From the NCBI RefSeq assembly GCF_000350225.1, contig NW_005178942.1, positions 102,393 to 166,392 on the forward strand: 64,000 bases of DNA, written 5' to 3'. The position numbers and the translations under genes were made by a program. This stretch comes from Chondrus crispus. Lineage: Eukaryota; Rhodophyta; Florideophyceae; Gigartinales; Gigartinaceae. Below, in pieces: positions 29,785-38,988 of the stretch (positions are counted from its first letter, which is position 1; each line of letters opens with the position of its first letter). Under the pieces are notes generated by a model, which worked only from the letters and a program-made list of their open reading frames with translations, was not told where the DNA came from and ran no database searches.

Positions 29785-30000
29785 ATCTTCCAGTCCAGAA
29801 TGCTTTGCCAGTCAGTCTTGTGTCATTGAATAACTGTCCTTTTAATCATAGTTGCCACAGTCCGGAATGCTTTGACAGTAACTCAGGTGTCATTGAATGA
29901 CTGTTCTTTTAATCACAGTGGCCACAGTCCGGAAGGCTTTGACTGTACCTCATGTCTCATTGAATGGCTGTTCTTTCAATCATATTTGCCACACTGGTAA
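29785..30000. repeat. Three imperfect ~77-bp tandem repeats
   Basis: Each unit contains a form of CCACAGTCCGGAATGCTTTG, then TGTCATTGAATGACTGTTCT and an AATCA block. Copies begin near 29790, 29857 and 29934; the first is about 10 bp shorter. They lie in the region upstream of the minus-strand gene 28157-29650 and could hold protein-binding sites. Confidence 0.75.
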
Positions 30001-30686
30001 GTGCAACAGGCCTATGGTAAAATGACTCCCAACGCTCCCCCCCTTTATAAATGAAATAGGAGAAAACGCGTGGGTCCCAGGACGGAGACCCCAACATGAA
30101 CAATCTAATTGGACCCGTATCCGCGTTTCGCATTGCAATCCCACCAATTGATCTTAAGCTACTTAGTGTTACCGTTACTTTAAGCTTTTCACTGATGTAG
30201 AAAGGAGTCACTATCTATCTGAGTAAACGTGGTCGTTTTTGGAGACTCCTTTGTATATCAGTGAGCAGTTCTGGATTGGTGACTGAGACGATGTGGATGT
30301 ATTCAGTCCCCTACCTCTTCTATCTCCCCTGGACAATCTGTAAAGGGAAATAAGCCAGTTGTTCCCTTTCAAGAGGGGTGTGAAGCTGCTTTATGCTCTA
30401 TAGACATATTGTTATTGAAAAAGGGAGCAAAACCAGCGCAGAAATCCCTTTAGCGGTTCGAGTGAAGCTTTACTTCGTGGCATCTGTGTACGTGTACGCT
30501 AGAGTGCAAGGTGGTCTACTACAACATCTCATATTGGAAATGGATTAATCAAGGATACAAGATGATTCACTTGTGCAATGAAGAAAGAAGTGTCACCACA
30601 GAGTGATGATGACACTGTTCTCGCTATTGAAAGTATGAACTACCTAGTACCTATGCTTGGATGTCGTCCTCCTTAGTACCCTTCAC
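30001..30686. other. Non-coding spacer
   Basis: No ORF with family features. It separates the repeat block from the dioxygenase-like ORF. Confidence 0.4.
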
Positions 30687-32180
30687 CTACGAATCACTGT
30701 CGCCACTAGAATCACTTGAGTGGTAATCAGAAGAAGAGCTCGAGACCGAATTCTCCTTCGGAGGCTCCGAGTTACCGTGCGGGCCAGTCTGCGGAGAAAT
30801 GCTCTCCGCGGAGAGCCCGTCTTGAAAGTGAGGGGTAAAGGACGGATTCCTGTGAACTGAATCCAGCAGCTTCTGTCCTCTAGGAACGAAGTATAGATGA
30901 TAGCGAACCACGTGACCATGCTTCTTTGCAGAGCCAAGTCCAATCTGAGACGTCGCACCGGGTGATATGCTATCCTCGTACGAAGCACCAGCATGTGAGA
31001 GATCTCCTCTTCCAATGAAGACAGAGTTCGGTGGAACGTGGACCTTCTTCACCTGCACACCCATGGAAATGTGTCTCTGGGCTATTGAATCCTTCACTGT
31101 GAAGTGATGAGAGAACGGACAAACCCAAAAGGGGAATCCATTTTCACCAGAACAAATAAAGAAGTATCCAGGATTCCTTGCGTATTCCAGGTTTCTATTC
31201 TTAGATTTTCCAACGCCAAAGTCTGTATGGAGGGACTGCCGAGGACAACCTTTCCCCGTCAGCAAGAAGCCACCCCCAGACTTCGGAACAGCCATCTCCG
31301 AAGTGCCCTTTTCAGGGTCCACGAGTCGAAGTGCAGCAGCAATTTGCGCCAGGCGGACGTCCAGCATAGCGCGCTTCCTTGCCACCCACACTGTATCGGC
31401 ATTCTGTTCGACCTTGGACGAAACACCTGCTAGCGTGGTGATGTAGCGTCCGATGCCCTTATTTCGGTGTTTTCTATCTGTCTCGGGATCGACGTTGAAG
31501 ATGGGGCTCCACACTTTGCGATTTGCTTCATCCTTCATCGCATCCTCGCCAGGGAATATTTCTTCGTAGTATTCTATCATCTCTTCGATGACGTCCCCTC
31601 CACGGAGAGGGGCTTCGAAAGCGAGGTTGAATGGCACACCACTGTCACTTCCGAAACCTTCAAGAATGACGAAGCCCTTCTCCCGCAGCTCAGTCGCCTT
31701 GGCCAGGAAGTATTCATTAGCGACGTTGTCTAATTCCATGGCTGCGGCCCAAAGAGCCTGTTCCTCCTTGTACTTCAGGGCCATATTAGGACTCGGACCC
31801 GTGGACGGCAGCGCTTTCATGAACACGTTGGACTTCGTCGACCCGAGTTCCTTGTGTCGCATAGCCGCGGCGTGATAGTACACGGCATGATGAATTCGCA
31901 CCAAGTCCATCCTTTCGACCAGGCAATTCGCTCGGTGACTAACCGGTATGCACAAAGAACGAAGCCAAGGAGTTTGATGCGTTATCGGATTCCCTTTCGG
32001 CCACTGACTCGGCGGAAGTAAGGCGTAGTTAACCCAATCCGGGTTCTTCGAAACATTCCATACGGCAGATTCGTGTGCCCCGATCGGGAGTAGACCTGGA
32101 AGAATGTCATCGAACTCCCCGACGTCATCTTCCCTTGCCACATCACTTTCGACAGCGGGCGGTAAAGCCGGTATCCTCAA
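30687..32180 (-). CDS. 2-oxoglutarate/Fe(II) dioxygenase-like protein
   Basis: About 497 codons ending in TAG. The hallmark iron-ligand set is visible: H318 and D320 in SLHTDFGVG, H396 in RGDLSHAGASYED and, for 2-oxoglutarate, R426 in VRYHLYFVP. It is preceded by the usual start of the fold (REKGFVILEGF near 166-176) and a conserved SVFIGRGDL strand. Such enzymes hydroxylate proteins, small molecules or DNA bases (TET/JBP). The substrate cannot be read from sequence; DNA is suggested only by the neighbours. No ATG exists near the upstream end: the frame is the direct continuation of the ParB-like ORF after one TAA (32181-32183), and the first ATG is about 90 codons in. It may be the second half of one long protein, a cistron with another start, or a nonsense-mutated fusion. 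Confidence 0.7.
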   Translation of the reverse strand: MRIPALPPAVESDVAREDDVGEFDDILPGLLPIGAHESAVWNVSKNPDWVNYALLPPSQWPKGNPITHQTPWLRSLCIPVSHRANCLVERMDLVRIHHAVYYHAAAMRHKELGSTKSNVFMKALPSTGPSPNMALKYKEEQALWAAAMELDNVANEYFLAKATELREKGFVILEGFGSDSGVPFNLAFEAPLRGGDVIEEMIEYYEEIFPGEDAMKDEANRKVWSPIFNVDPETDRKHRNKGIGRYITTLAGVSSKVEQNADTVWVARKRAMLDVRLAQIAAALRLVDPEKGTSEMAVPKSGGGFLLTGKGCPRQSLHTDFGVGKSKNRNLEYARNPGYFFICSGENGFPFWVCPFSHHFTVKDSIAQRHISMGVQVKKVHVPPNSVFIGRGDLSHAGASYEDSISPGATSQIGLGSAKKHGHVVRYHLYFVPRGQKLLDSVHRNPSFTPHFQDGLSAESISPQTGPHGNSEPPKENSVSSSSSDYHSSDSSGDSDS

Positions 32181-34463
32181 TTACTCTTCCTTCTCTTCAA
32201 AGGCAGTGTTGAGGGCACGGATGTTCTTGGTTGACTGGATAGCATCTTCCCCTCGTTTTCTCTTTCCTGTTTTCTTCAAAGGTAGCTGCAGGGAAATCGT
32301 CAATGGATTAGTTTTAATCCTTTGGCGAATCCCTCTCCGAACTGTTACGGATGAGGCCTGTGAGGAGGACCCAGGCCCTTGCGCGTGACGAGGCGGCTGA
32401 GACGTATCAACTTGAGACGTAGTCGTTTGAGGTACTTGGCGTGAAGTACCTTGAGAGATAGGCGCGTCAGCTCGCTTAGAAAGCTCCTTAGGTGGAGCTA
32501 GAGCTTTCACGAGCTTTTTGCGGAGCATATTGAGACGCTTGTCTTGGTCAAAACGCTGGCCAGCTTCATTAACTCCACTCCTGAAACTCTTCATCTGCCT
32601 TGCCACAAAGTCATCAATCCGCATCTTGATGTTTCTGCCGACCTCAATCTCCATTTCCAAGACGCTTTGCAACTCCTTCTCGTACGTGTTGGCAATGGTG
32701 CAAAGCTCCTCATAAATTTCAGCAAAGGCTTCAAAGAAAGCATTCTCGTACTCAGTGAAAGCACCGCGCTTCTTTCTCCTTTTCTTCTGACGCTTGAAGT
32801 TCATCGGTTTGTCCGTCTCCACCTCGCGCAAAAAGACAACGACACATGAAATACCAAGAAGGATTCCAGACCTATGCAGGGTGAGAAGCCGACGGTTGCT
32901 AAGGTGCGTGATACCGATAGTCCTGGTCGTGTCGCAGAGGCTTTTGATGGTGTCGTAGTCGATATCGTACTCCACAAGTCGTAGTGCCAAGTGCGCATAT
33001 CGAGAGTACTGCTTAGCCCCCAGCGGACCAAGTACTTTAAGCTTCATTAGCGCGCCTGTGACACCTGCGACAGTCATCACAGTACGCTGATTCTGCTTAT
33101 CCAACCGGTTCTTCATCATTCGAACAGCCGCTATAGTTGCGTGAATGGAATCTGTGAAGTTTGAGAACCGGATCTTCGACGAGGTGTCGTTGAGTAGAGC
33201 ACCGATGCCTAGTTTTTCCAAGTCTGAAACGGGTTTACCATCCTTCCTGTACCACACCTGTGCATCGATCCATTCGAACTCCTTTTCCTTTTGCAAGTCA
33301 GTATCCTTGGCCTTATTCATGCTGGTGACACGATGCTGACCGTCGCAAATTAGGGGTTCCATCATCAGCTCATCTAACCCATCGTCTCTCTGCCTCAACA
33401 TCGTAGAGCGGTCGAAGACCATGTCTTCTGGCATGGCCACAGAGATTGCTCCAGCCGCTTTCAGCAGCCCGTTTTTGAGAAGGCTCTCGGTAATTGATTC
33501 CACATGTCTTTCGTCAACCCCCCGAAGAGTTTCTTCCATGATTCTGATGTTACTGACTAAGACCCGGACGTGATGCTGCCCGTAGTTGCTCACATCCACT
33601 TCAGGGATATCTGGGGCAGAAGACTCGTCTATTTCGATGCCGTTGTCGAGTGTAGCAACTCTCGCTTCCCTCACAAACCGGATGTCATCATCAACATTAA
33701 CAACGTCCATTGGCGAAATGCTGTTTTCAGAGTCTCGTCTAGAAGAATCCGCACGAAGTGATTTCGGTGCATCTGCTTCCATTCTGATTTTTCCACATGC
33801 ATCTGAAACGACCGCTGAAACGATGTGTTTCGCCGTGTCGGATTGTTGCTCTTCACCTTTGAATAAACTTAATCTCTTTCGAACGGACATAGGGGTCTGA
33901 GCAGTCTTTTCAACATTAGAGGTTTTCTTGGTAGTGGGAGTGGAGACCGTTCCCTCCATTTCAGACACAACCCCCTTAGCCATCATGAAACTGTCCCAAG
34001 GGTATCGCGCCCATATGTCGACAATCTCTCCGAGTGTCTTGGGACAGTGTTGCTCCTCATTGGCCGGGAAAGGGTACGGATAGGGAATGTCCTTACGATT
34101 GTCGTCTATATGGACTTTGTAAACCAGAACGAGGTATTGCGAACCTTTCTCCCAGTCCCCGATGTCCGCAAGGTCGAAAGTTCGGGGCGGCATCTGGCCC
34201 ACGGCACCGAGGGTGATATGCGCAGTTCCCACTCGAACTAGAGCACCGAACTCTTCATGCCCCTCCGGCGTTGCGTGACCTCGTTTGATTTTGAAGTCAT
34301 GGGCAAAGAGGGTCACTTCTGCATCGGCTACAAGTCCCTTGGACTGGAGTTCTTCAAGGGAGCGAACTTTTTTTCCAGTTGCACGGCTAGAACCACGCAC
34401 ACGCCCACGCCCACGACCACGACCTCTTCGTTCCTTTCTAATTCCGCGCTTGGGTGTAGGCAT
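32181..34463 (-). CDS. ParB/sulfiredoxin-like DNA-associated protein
   Basis: 760 residues from the ATG at 34463 to TAA at 32181. Residues 1-35 are Arg/Gly-rich with AT-hook-like RGRGRGRGRVRG. Residues ~295-390 match the ParB N-terminal/Srx fold: DERHVESITESLLKNGLLKA, then the signature ICDGQHRVTSMNKAKD (D374-R378). In ParB relatives this pocket binds and hydrolyses nucleotides or gives nicking activity. Later parts are helical with a basic, Ser/Gln-rich tail. Phage ParB-like proteins are often linked to DNA methyltransferases; here the methyltransferase is the divergent neighbour. The upstream region is one of two inverted copies shared with that gene, so co-regulation is likely. The protein starts M-P-T, like its neighbour. 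Confidence 0.75.
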   Translation of the reverse strand: MPTPKRGIRKERRGRGRGRGRVRGSSRATGKKVRSLEELQSKGLVADAEVTLFAHDFKIKRGHATPEGHEEFGALVRVGTAHITLGAVGQMPPRTFDLADIGDWEKGSQYLVLVYKVHIDDNRKDIPYPYPFPANEEQHCPKTLGEIVDIWARYPWDSFMMAKGVVSEMEGTVSTPTTKKTSNVEKTAQTPMSVRKRLSLFKGEEQQSDTAKHIVSAVVSDACGKIRMEADAPKSLRADSSRRDSENSISPMDVVNVDDDIRFVREARVATLDNGIEIDESSAPDIPEVDVSNYGQHHVRVLVSNIRIMEETLRGVDERHVESITESLLKNGLLKAAGAISVAMPEDMVFDRSTMLRQRDDGLDELMMEPLICDGQHRVTSMNKAKDTDLQKEKEFEWIDAQVWYRKDGKPVSDLEKLGIGALLNDTSSKIRFSNFTDSIHATIAAVRMMKNRLDKQNQRTVMTVAGVTGALMKLKVLGPLGAKQYSRYAHLALRLVEYDIDYDTIKSLCDTTRTIGITHLSNRRLLTLHRSGILLGISCVVVFLREVETDKPMNFKRQKKRRKKRGAFTEYENAFFEAFAEIYEELCTIANTYEKELQSVLEMEIEVGRNIKMRIDDFVARQMKSFRSGVNEAGQRFDQDKRLNMLRKKLVKALAPPKELSKRADAPISQGTSRQVPQTTTSQVDTSQPPRHAQGPGSSSQASSVTVRRGIRQRIKTNPLTISLQLPLKKTGKRKRGEDAIQSTKNIRALNTAFEEKEE

Positions 34464-34959
34464 GGTAAAAACCTTGATTTATCACTTGTGATACTTCGAT
34501 GGGGACAGGAATGAGTAGCAGTAAGAGGAGCGGAACAAAAGTGCAGGCTTATGTAGAGAACGAAAAGACGTTGTGCGCGATAGTCGATGAGATGTCTTAA
34601 ACGGACGGCAAGAGAAGGAGTAATCCAGTAAAGCAACCGGTTAGGTCTTCTAGGTTTCCACTTGAGGTTTTCACGCAATATTTCCACTTGAAGGGTACTC
34701 CAACCCACGGTGACGCGTCCCCTACGCGCGGAGGGGGCCGATTTCAGCACTCTTCCACCACCCAGACCCTTGGGTGATGGTGACAAGATCCGTTCGGGGT
34801 ACCCCTGCAGCCAACTATTGTTGACTATCGGCGCAGTCCTCCCCCTATGAGAAAATGTCAATGTTCGAGTTTAGCGGCTAAAGCCACTGAATAGAGGACG
34901 ACCTAGTAGAAGTAGTGGTCGATAAGAAGGAACAGGCGCAGCGCAAAACGCAGCGCGAG
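34464..34959. repeat. Inverted promoter block, left copy
   Basis: Almost identical, inverted, to 35699-36181, from the start codon of the ParB-like gene inward to CGCAGCGCGAG. It contains the presumed promoter and 5' untranslated region. The two arms differ by scattered bases and by a few extra bases next to the ParB-like ATG. Confidence 0.9.
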
Positions 34960-35338
34960 AAACGATAGACGGGTTTGCGACGCGTTCGGGACCTGGAAGC
35001 AAGAGAGACTGTAACTGTGGTCGGAAAGGGAGAGCAGACGCAGTGCAAGTACTTGGTATAGGCGCGCCGGTAGGGTGCGAAGAAGAAAGGTGCTAGAGAG
35101 GAGAAGGGTCGAGTGAGGTCAAAGGGGTAGGAGGAGCAGGACGATTTTTGGACAGAAATGCGTCTACACAGGGGCGATTAAGCTATGGAGAGACGCTCTA
35201 CAGACCCAAAATCAACGGCCCGGGATGCCCCATGACAGATGACATGCCTGGACATCCCCAGTCGAGCGCTGGGATGGTGTGCGGCCAAAAAAACAGTCAA
35301 GTTTTTTCGGACGCTCGACCCAGGCACCGGATGGGCAC
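34960..35338. other. Unique spacer between inverted block and repeat array
   Basis: No gene. Purine-rich sequence, then a GC-rich part. It is one side of the asymmetric centre of the inverted structure. Confidence 0.4.
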
Positions 35339-35625
35339 ATCGATAGTCGATGTGAAAATCAAATCCTTTTTTTGCGCAATTTTTTGGACGATTTGATTTC
35401 CACATCGAGTGTCGATGTGCAAATCAAATCCTTTTTTTGCGCAATTTTTAGGACGATTTGATTTCCACATCGAGTGTCGATGTGCAAATCAAATCCTTTT
35501 TTTGCGCAATTTTTTGGACGATTTGATTTCCACATCGAATGTCTATGTGCAAATCAGATCATTTTTTTGGGCAATTTTTTGGCCGATTTTACTTGCACAT
35601 CGAGTGTGGATGTGCATATCAGGTG
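35339..35625. repeat. Array of 65-bp repeats, four copies and a partial one (iteron-like)
   Basis: Units start near 35339, 35402, 35467, 35532 and 35597 with CATCGAGTGTCGATGTGCAA. They contain AAATCAAATCC and its inverted partner GGACGATTTGATTT around a T-rich centre, so each unit can fold back on itself. The first three are almost identical and the fourth has diverged. Arrays of this form serve as protein-binding sites in replication origins and partition sites. Here the array sits between the ParB-like and methyltransferase genes. Confidence 0.85.
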
Positions 35626-35698
35626 TCAGGGACGCGCGTCCACCAAGGTGCCTGCAGGCTCATGCTGGCCGTGGTGTCACCTTCTACCTTTCAGACCG

Positions 35699-36181
35699 CT
35701 CGCGCTGCGTTTTGCGCTGCGCCTGTTCCTTCTTATCGACCACTACTTCTACTAGGTCGTCCTCTATTCAGTGGCTTTAGCCGCTAAACTCGAACATTGA
35801 CATTTTCTCATAGGGGGAGGACTGCGCCGATAGTCAACAATAGTTGGCTGCAGGGGTACCCCGAACGGATCTTGTCACCATCACACAAGGGTCTGGGTGG
35901 TGGAAGAGTGCTGAAATCGGCCCCCTCCGCGCGTAGGGGACGCGTCACCGTGGGTTGGAGTACCCTTCAAGTGGAAATATTGCGTGGAAACCTCAAGTGG
36001 AAACCTAGAAGACCTAACCGGTTGCTTTACTGGATTACTCCTTCTCTTTCCGTCCGTTTAAGACACCTCATCGACTATCGCGCACAACGTCTTTTCGTTC
36101 TCTACATAAGCCTGCACTTTTGTTCCGCTCCTCTTACTGCTATTCGTGCCTGTCCCCATCTAAGTATCACACGTGATAAAC
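35699..36181. repeat. Inverted promoter block, right copy
   Basis: Inverted partner of 34464-34959, ending at the ATG of the methyltransferase gene. Because both arms end at start codons, the two genes share the same presumed promoter and leader. Confidence 0.9.
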
Positions 36182-38842
36182 ATGCCTACTCAAGCGAAAA
36201 CGTCTTCCTTCGGGAAGCGCCTCAAAGCCATACAGGTAGTGCGAGCAGCCGTAATCCAGCAAACTGGGAACGTGGTACCGAAACCTGGAGATATCGCGGA
36301 TTGGGCTGAGAATAACCCTGAGACCGATGCTGCAAAGAACTACTTACAATCTTTGGGAGCCGAAAATGTATCCGGGGCAGAGGTTCGCAAATCAAAAATG
36401 AATCAACGTCAAGTCGCACAAGTCTATGCAATCGTGCAGGCGCTTCTTGGTTGCGGGAGAGGCAATGATACTAGACCCTGGCAAATCTTCGAAATCATAA
36501 GCGACATTAACGGCGACAGCTTCAATGCTAGAGGTCTCCAGTGTACGTTTTTTAGCAACACGAGTTCCAAAAGGAATACTGTGAAAGAGCCACGATTCCT
36601 TACTTCGCCCGCAACTTCCTTCGAGGCAATGATGTTCCTAATCTATGTGGGAGTAGTTATGAACTGTCACACCAGGAAACAAGGATCACCATGTGCCAAG
36701 AGAAAGAAGGTATTGCAGAACTACAAGGTCAATAGGGAGACGTCACAGCGTATTGGCTTTGCTGTTCAGCAAGTTATTCGTGCATGGGATTGCAAGGCCA
36801 GATATATGGGATTCAAGAACTGCGAAGAAATGATATATCCTTACATCACCTTGACAAGTGACGACCGTGAGATGTGCTTTACTGTGTTGAGTTCAGGCTT
36901 CGCCCACAAAAAACAGAAGGATACAATCACAGTCAACGCCGGGGCATTCTGTCTCTCCGATGAATGTTCCCCACAAGCGTTTGGCCGCGTTCCAGTCGTG
37001 GATAATGCTCTCCGCGAGGCAGCAAAACTTGTTCTGAGTAATATCCGCTTCTTCGTGAAATCGGATTACTTGTATGAAATGCCTTCCATGGCGAATTGGA
37101 TGGCTTTGGACAGGTTCAAGAAAGTTCAGGAAACGATCCTTCCCATCATCGATGGTTATCAGAACGAAATGGTCAATCACGTGAAGAATTCCCTCCCACA
37201 ACAAGACATAGAGATGGTTTCTTCTGTAAACTCCACTGAACAGGCGCGACAAGAAAACATCCTTGCAAGGAGCCTCGCAGTTGTCGCCAGGCGCAGGACT
37301 GCTTCTAAGTCTGTCTCACACACCGACTCTGTACAGGCGGTGCGGGAAAGTGAATTGGTGAGTAGTGCTCCAGACAGGTCAGAGTCCCGGGCAGGACGCT
37401 GGCCTGCACAATCACGGACTCTGTCAGTCACGCAGGAGTGTAAAGGTGAAGGCTGTGAGTGTCGAGAAGCTTTAAGGAATGTCTGCAGGGCAATGAACAA
37501 GTACGCAAGGACGTATAGCTGTGCATTCCCAGAGCTATCGCAGGAGGATATCTCATCATGTTCCGAACAAATATTGGAAGGAGTACAGCTGGTGCTTTGT
37601 GACCCACCTTACAACTACCGAAGAGCGAACAATCTTCCGAATTCAACCCATGACAACCTCAGCAAAAGTGACATGACTGATTGTGTTCGTGAGATCAGTC
37701 AGATGCTCCGTGAGGGTGGACATGCGTTTGTGTTCTGCTCTGCATTGCAATTCAAACTCTGGTATGACGCCTTCGCATCGTGTACAGTTGCAGTCAGTTC
37801 TGATAATGAAGATGAACAAGATGAGGAAGAATCAAATCAAGGCGATGAGGAAGGGCGGTCAGGAACCGAAGACCTCCTAGAAGTGAATCTCCCTGCGGAG
37901 CGTCTCCGAATTTTCAGTGTGGATCCCTCACCAGTGCTTATGAACAGCATGCCGGGTCATTATTACACGAATGCTGCCATCAAGACGACGGCTTTCAGAC
38001 GAATTTCCGAGATGGCTGTACATGTCACTAAGAAAGGACTCAATTCGAAGGACGCTTTCGCCCTGGTTAACTACGATAACTTCAACTTCGTCTCTTCCCG
38101 CCATCCGGCTTGGACTAACATTATCGACAACGTTCCGAGACTAGAAGAGGGAGAGAGGCTTAAGCACCCCGACGCCCCGAAGTCAAAGTTCGTCCCGTTG
38201 CGACTGGAGCAGAAACCTCTACGTCTTCTCATGGAAATCATTTCTCGCTTGACTCAACCGGGTGATTACGTTGTTGATATGTTCAGTGGAACCTTTTCAA
38301 CTGGAGTGGCTTGTCTTTCGCTCAAAAAGCATCGAAGATTTGTGGGGTGTGAACGGGACCCGGTTGCCTGGCTTGCTGCGACAGAAAACTTGGAGCTGGC
38401 CTTTGCTCAGAGTGTCCTGAACCCATCTTCTGACATCAACATACCACAGTTGGAATCCGCAGCAGAGCTATTGTTGGCTCATAATCCGGCATTTACAAGG
38501 GCCGCTGAGAAGGGCTCAGATTGGAAGCCTCCGAGAGGATGTCCTTACTTTCAACAAGCTCCGGAGCACATTTTGAAGTTCCTAGCCACTAAGTTACAAG
38601 CACTAAATGTGGTGCAAGAGGGCAAAGGAAAGCCTTTATCAAAGTGGGCGAGGGAATATACCGGAGGCCTTCAAACAGTTCACTGCGAAGATATCATTTT
38701 ATATGAGTGTATGGTTCTCGGTTTGATTGAGGCTCCTTCAAAGCACTGGAATGATGGCTCTCTTGGTGTTTTACGACCAGAACTGTTCGGAGGGGAGAGG
38801 TTATATGCCCTGTTTATGGAACAATCGTTTATAGGGACTTAA
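36182..38842 (+). CDS. DNA N6-adenine/N4-cytosine methyltransferase-like protein (beta-class)
   Basis: 886 residues from the ATG at 36182 to TAA at 38840-38842. Motif IV is D474-P-P-Y in QLVLCDPPYNYRRA. Motif I comes later, as VVDMFSGTFSTGVAC (F701-S-G-T), followed by a motif II-like acidic residue in FVGCERDP. IV before I is the order of beta-class amino-methyltransferases. The ~470-residue N-terminal half is unrecognised and may give DNA specificity or partner binding. An acidic insert (EDEQDEEESNQGDEEG) lies between the motifs. DPPY enzymes methylate adenine N6 or cytosine N4, and the target here is unknown. The gene is divergent from the ParB-like gene with a duplicated promoter. No stop or frameshift is present, so it could be functional. 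Confidence 0.8.
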   Translation: MPTQAKTSSFGKRLKAIQVVRAAVIQQTGNVVPKPGDIADWAENNPETDAAKNYLQSLGAENVSGAEVRKSKMNQRQVAQVYAIVQALLGCGRGNDTRPWQIFEIISDINGDSFNARGLQCTFFSNTSSKRNTVKEPRFLTSPATSFEAMMFLIYVGVVMNCHTRKQGSPCAKRKKVLQNYKVNRETSQRIGFAVQQVIRAWDCKARYMGFKNCEEMIYPYITLTSDDREMCFTVLSSGFAHKKQKDTITVNAGAFCLSDECSPQAFGRVPVVDNALREAAKLVLSNIRFFVKSDYLYEMPSMANWMALDRFKKVQETILPIIDGYQNEMVNHVKNSLPQQDIEMVSSVNSTEQARQENILARSLAVVARRRTASKSVSHTDSVQAVRESELVSSAPDRSESRAGRWPAQSRTLSVTQECKGEGCECREALRNVCRAMNKYARTYSCAFPELSQEDISSCSEQILEGVQLVLCDPPYNYRRANNLPNSTHDNLSKSDMTDCVREISQMLREGGHAFVFCSALQFKLWYDAFASCTVAVSSDNEDEQDEEESNQGDEEGRSGTEDLLEVNLPAERLRIFSVDPSPVLMNSMPGHYYTNAAIKTTAFRRISEMAVHVTKKGLNSKDAFALVNYDNFNFVSSRHPAWTNIIDNVPRLEEGERLKHPDAPKSKFVPLRLEQKPLRLLMEIISRLTQPGDYVVDMFSGTFSTGVACLSLKKHRRFVGCERDPVAWLAATENLELAFAQSVLNPSSDINIPQLESAAELLLAHNPAFTRAAEKGSDWKPPRGCPYFQQAPEHILKFLATKLQALNVVQEGKGKPLSKWAREYTGGLQTVHCEDIILYECMVLGLIEAPSKHWNDGSLGVLRPELFGGERLYALFMEQSFIGT

Positions 38843-38988
38843 CAAAACAAAGTCAGTCCACAAAACAATACGGTGAAAACGGTGTACTTGGGTGTACACC
38901 TGAAATGTTCCGCAACTGTTCATATCCGATTGAATTGAGCAAGAGTATTCGGGGCGTGAGAGAGGTTTACATTTTTCCTGCACAGTTC

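Noticed and set aside
34328..34861. Pair of matching ORFs at 34328-34861 (minus) and 35797-36309 (plus)
   Set aside because: They read the inverted promoter block from the inside out and overlap the true gene starts. Their similarity only reflects the duplicated DNA.
30687..38842. Bacterial or phage contamination as source of the ParB/methyltransferase genes
   Set aside because: Base composition, gene spacing, acidic inserts and adjoining eukaryotic transposons all argue for a eukaryotic locus. An ancient transfer remains possible.
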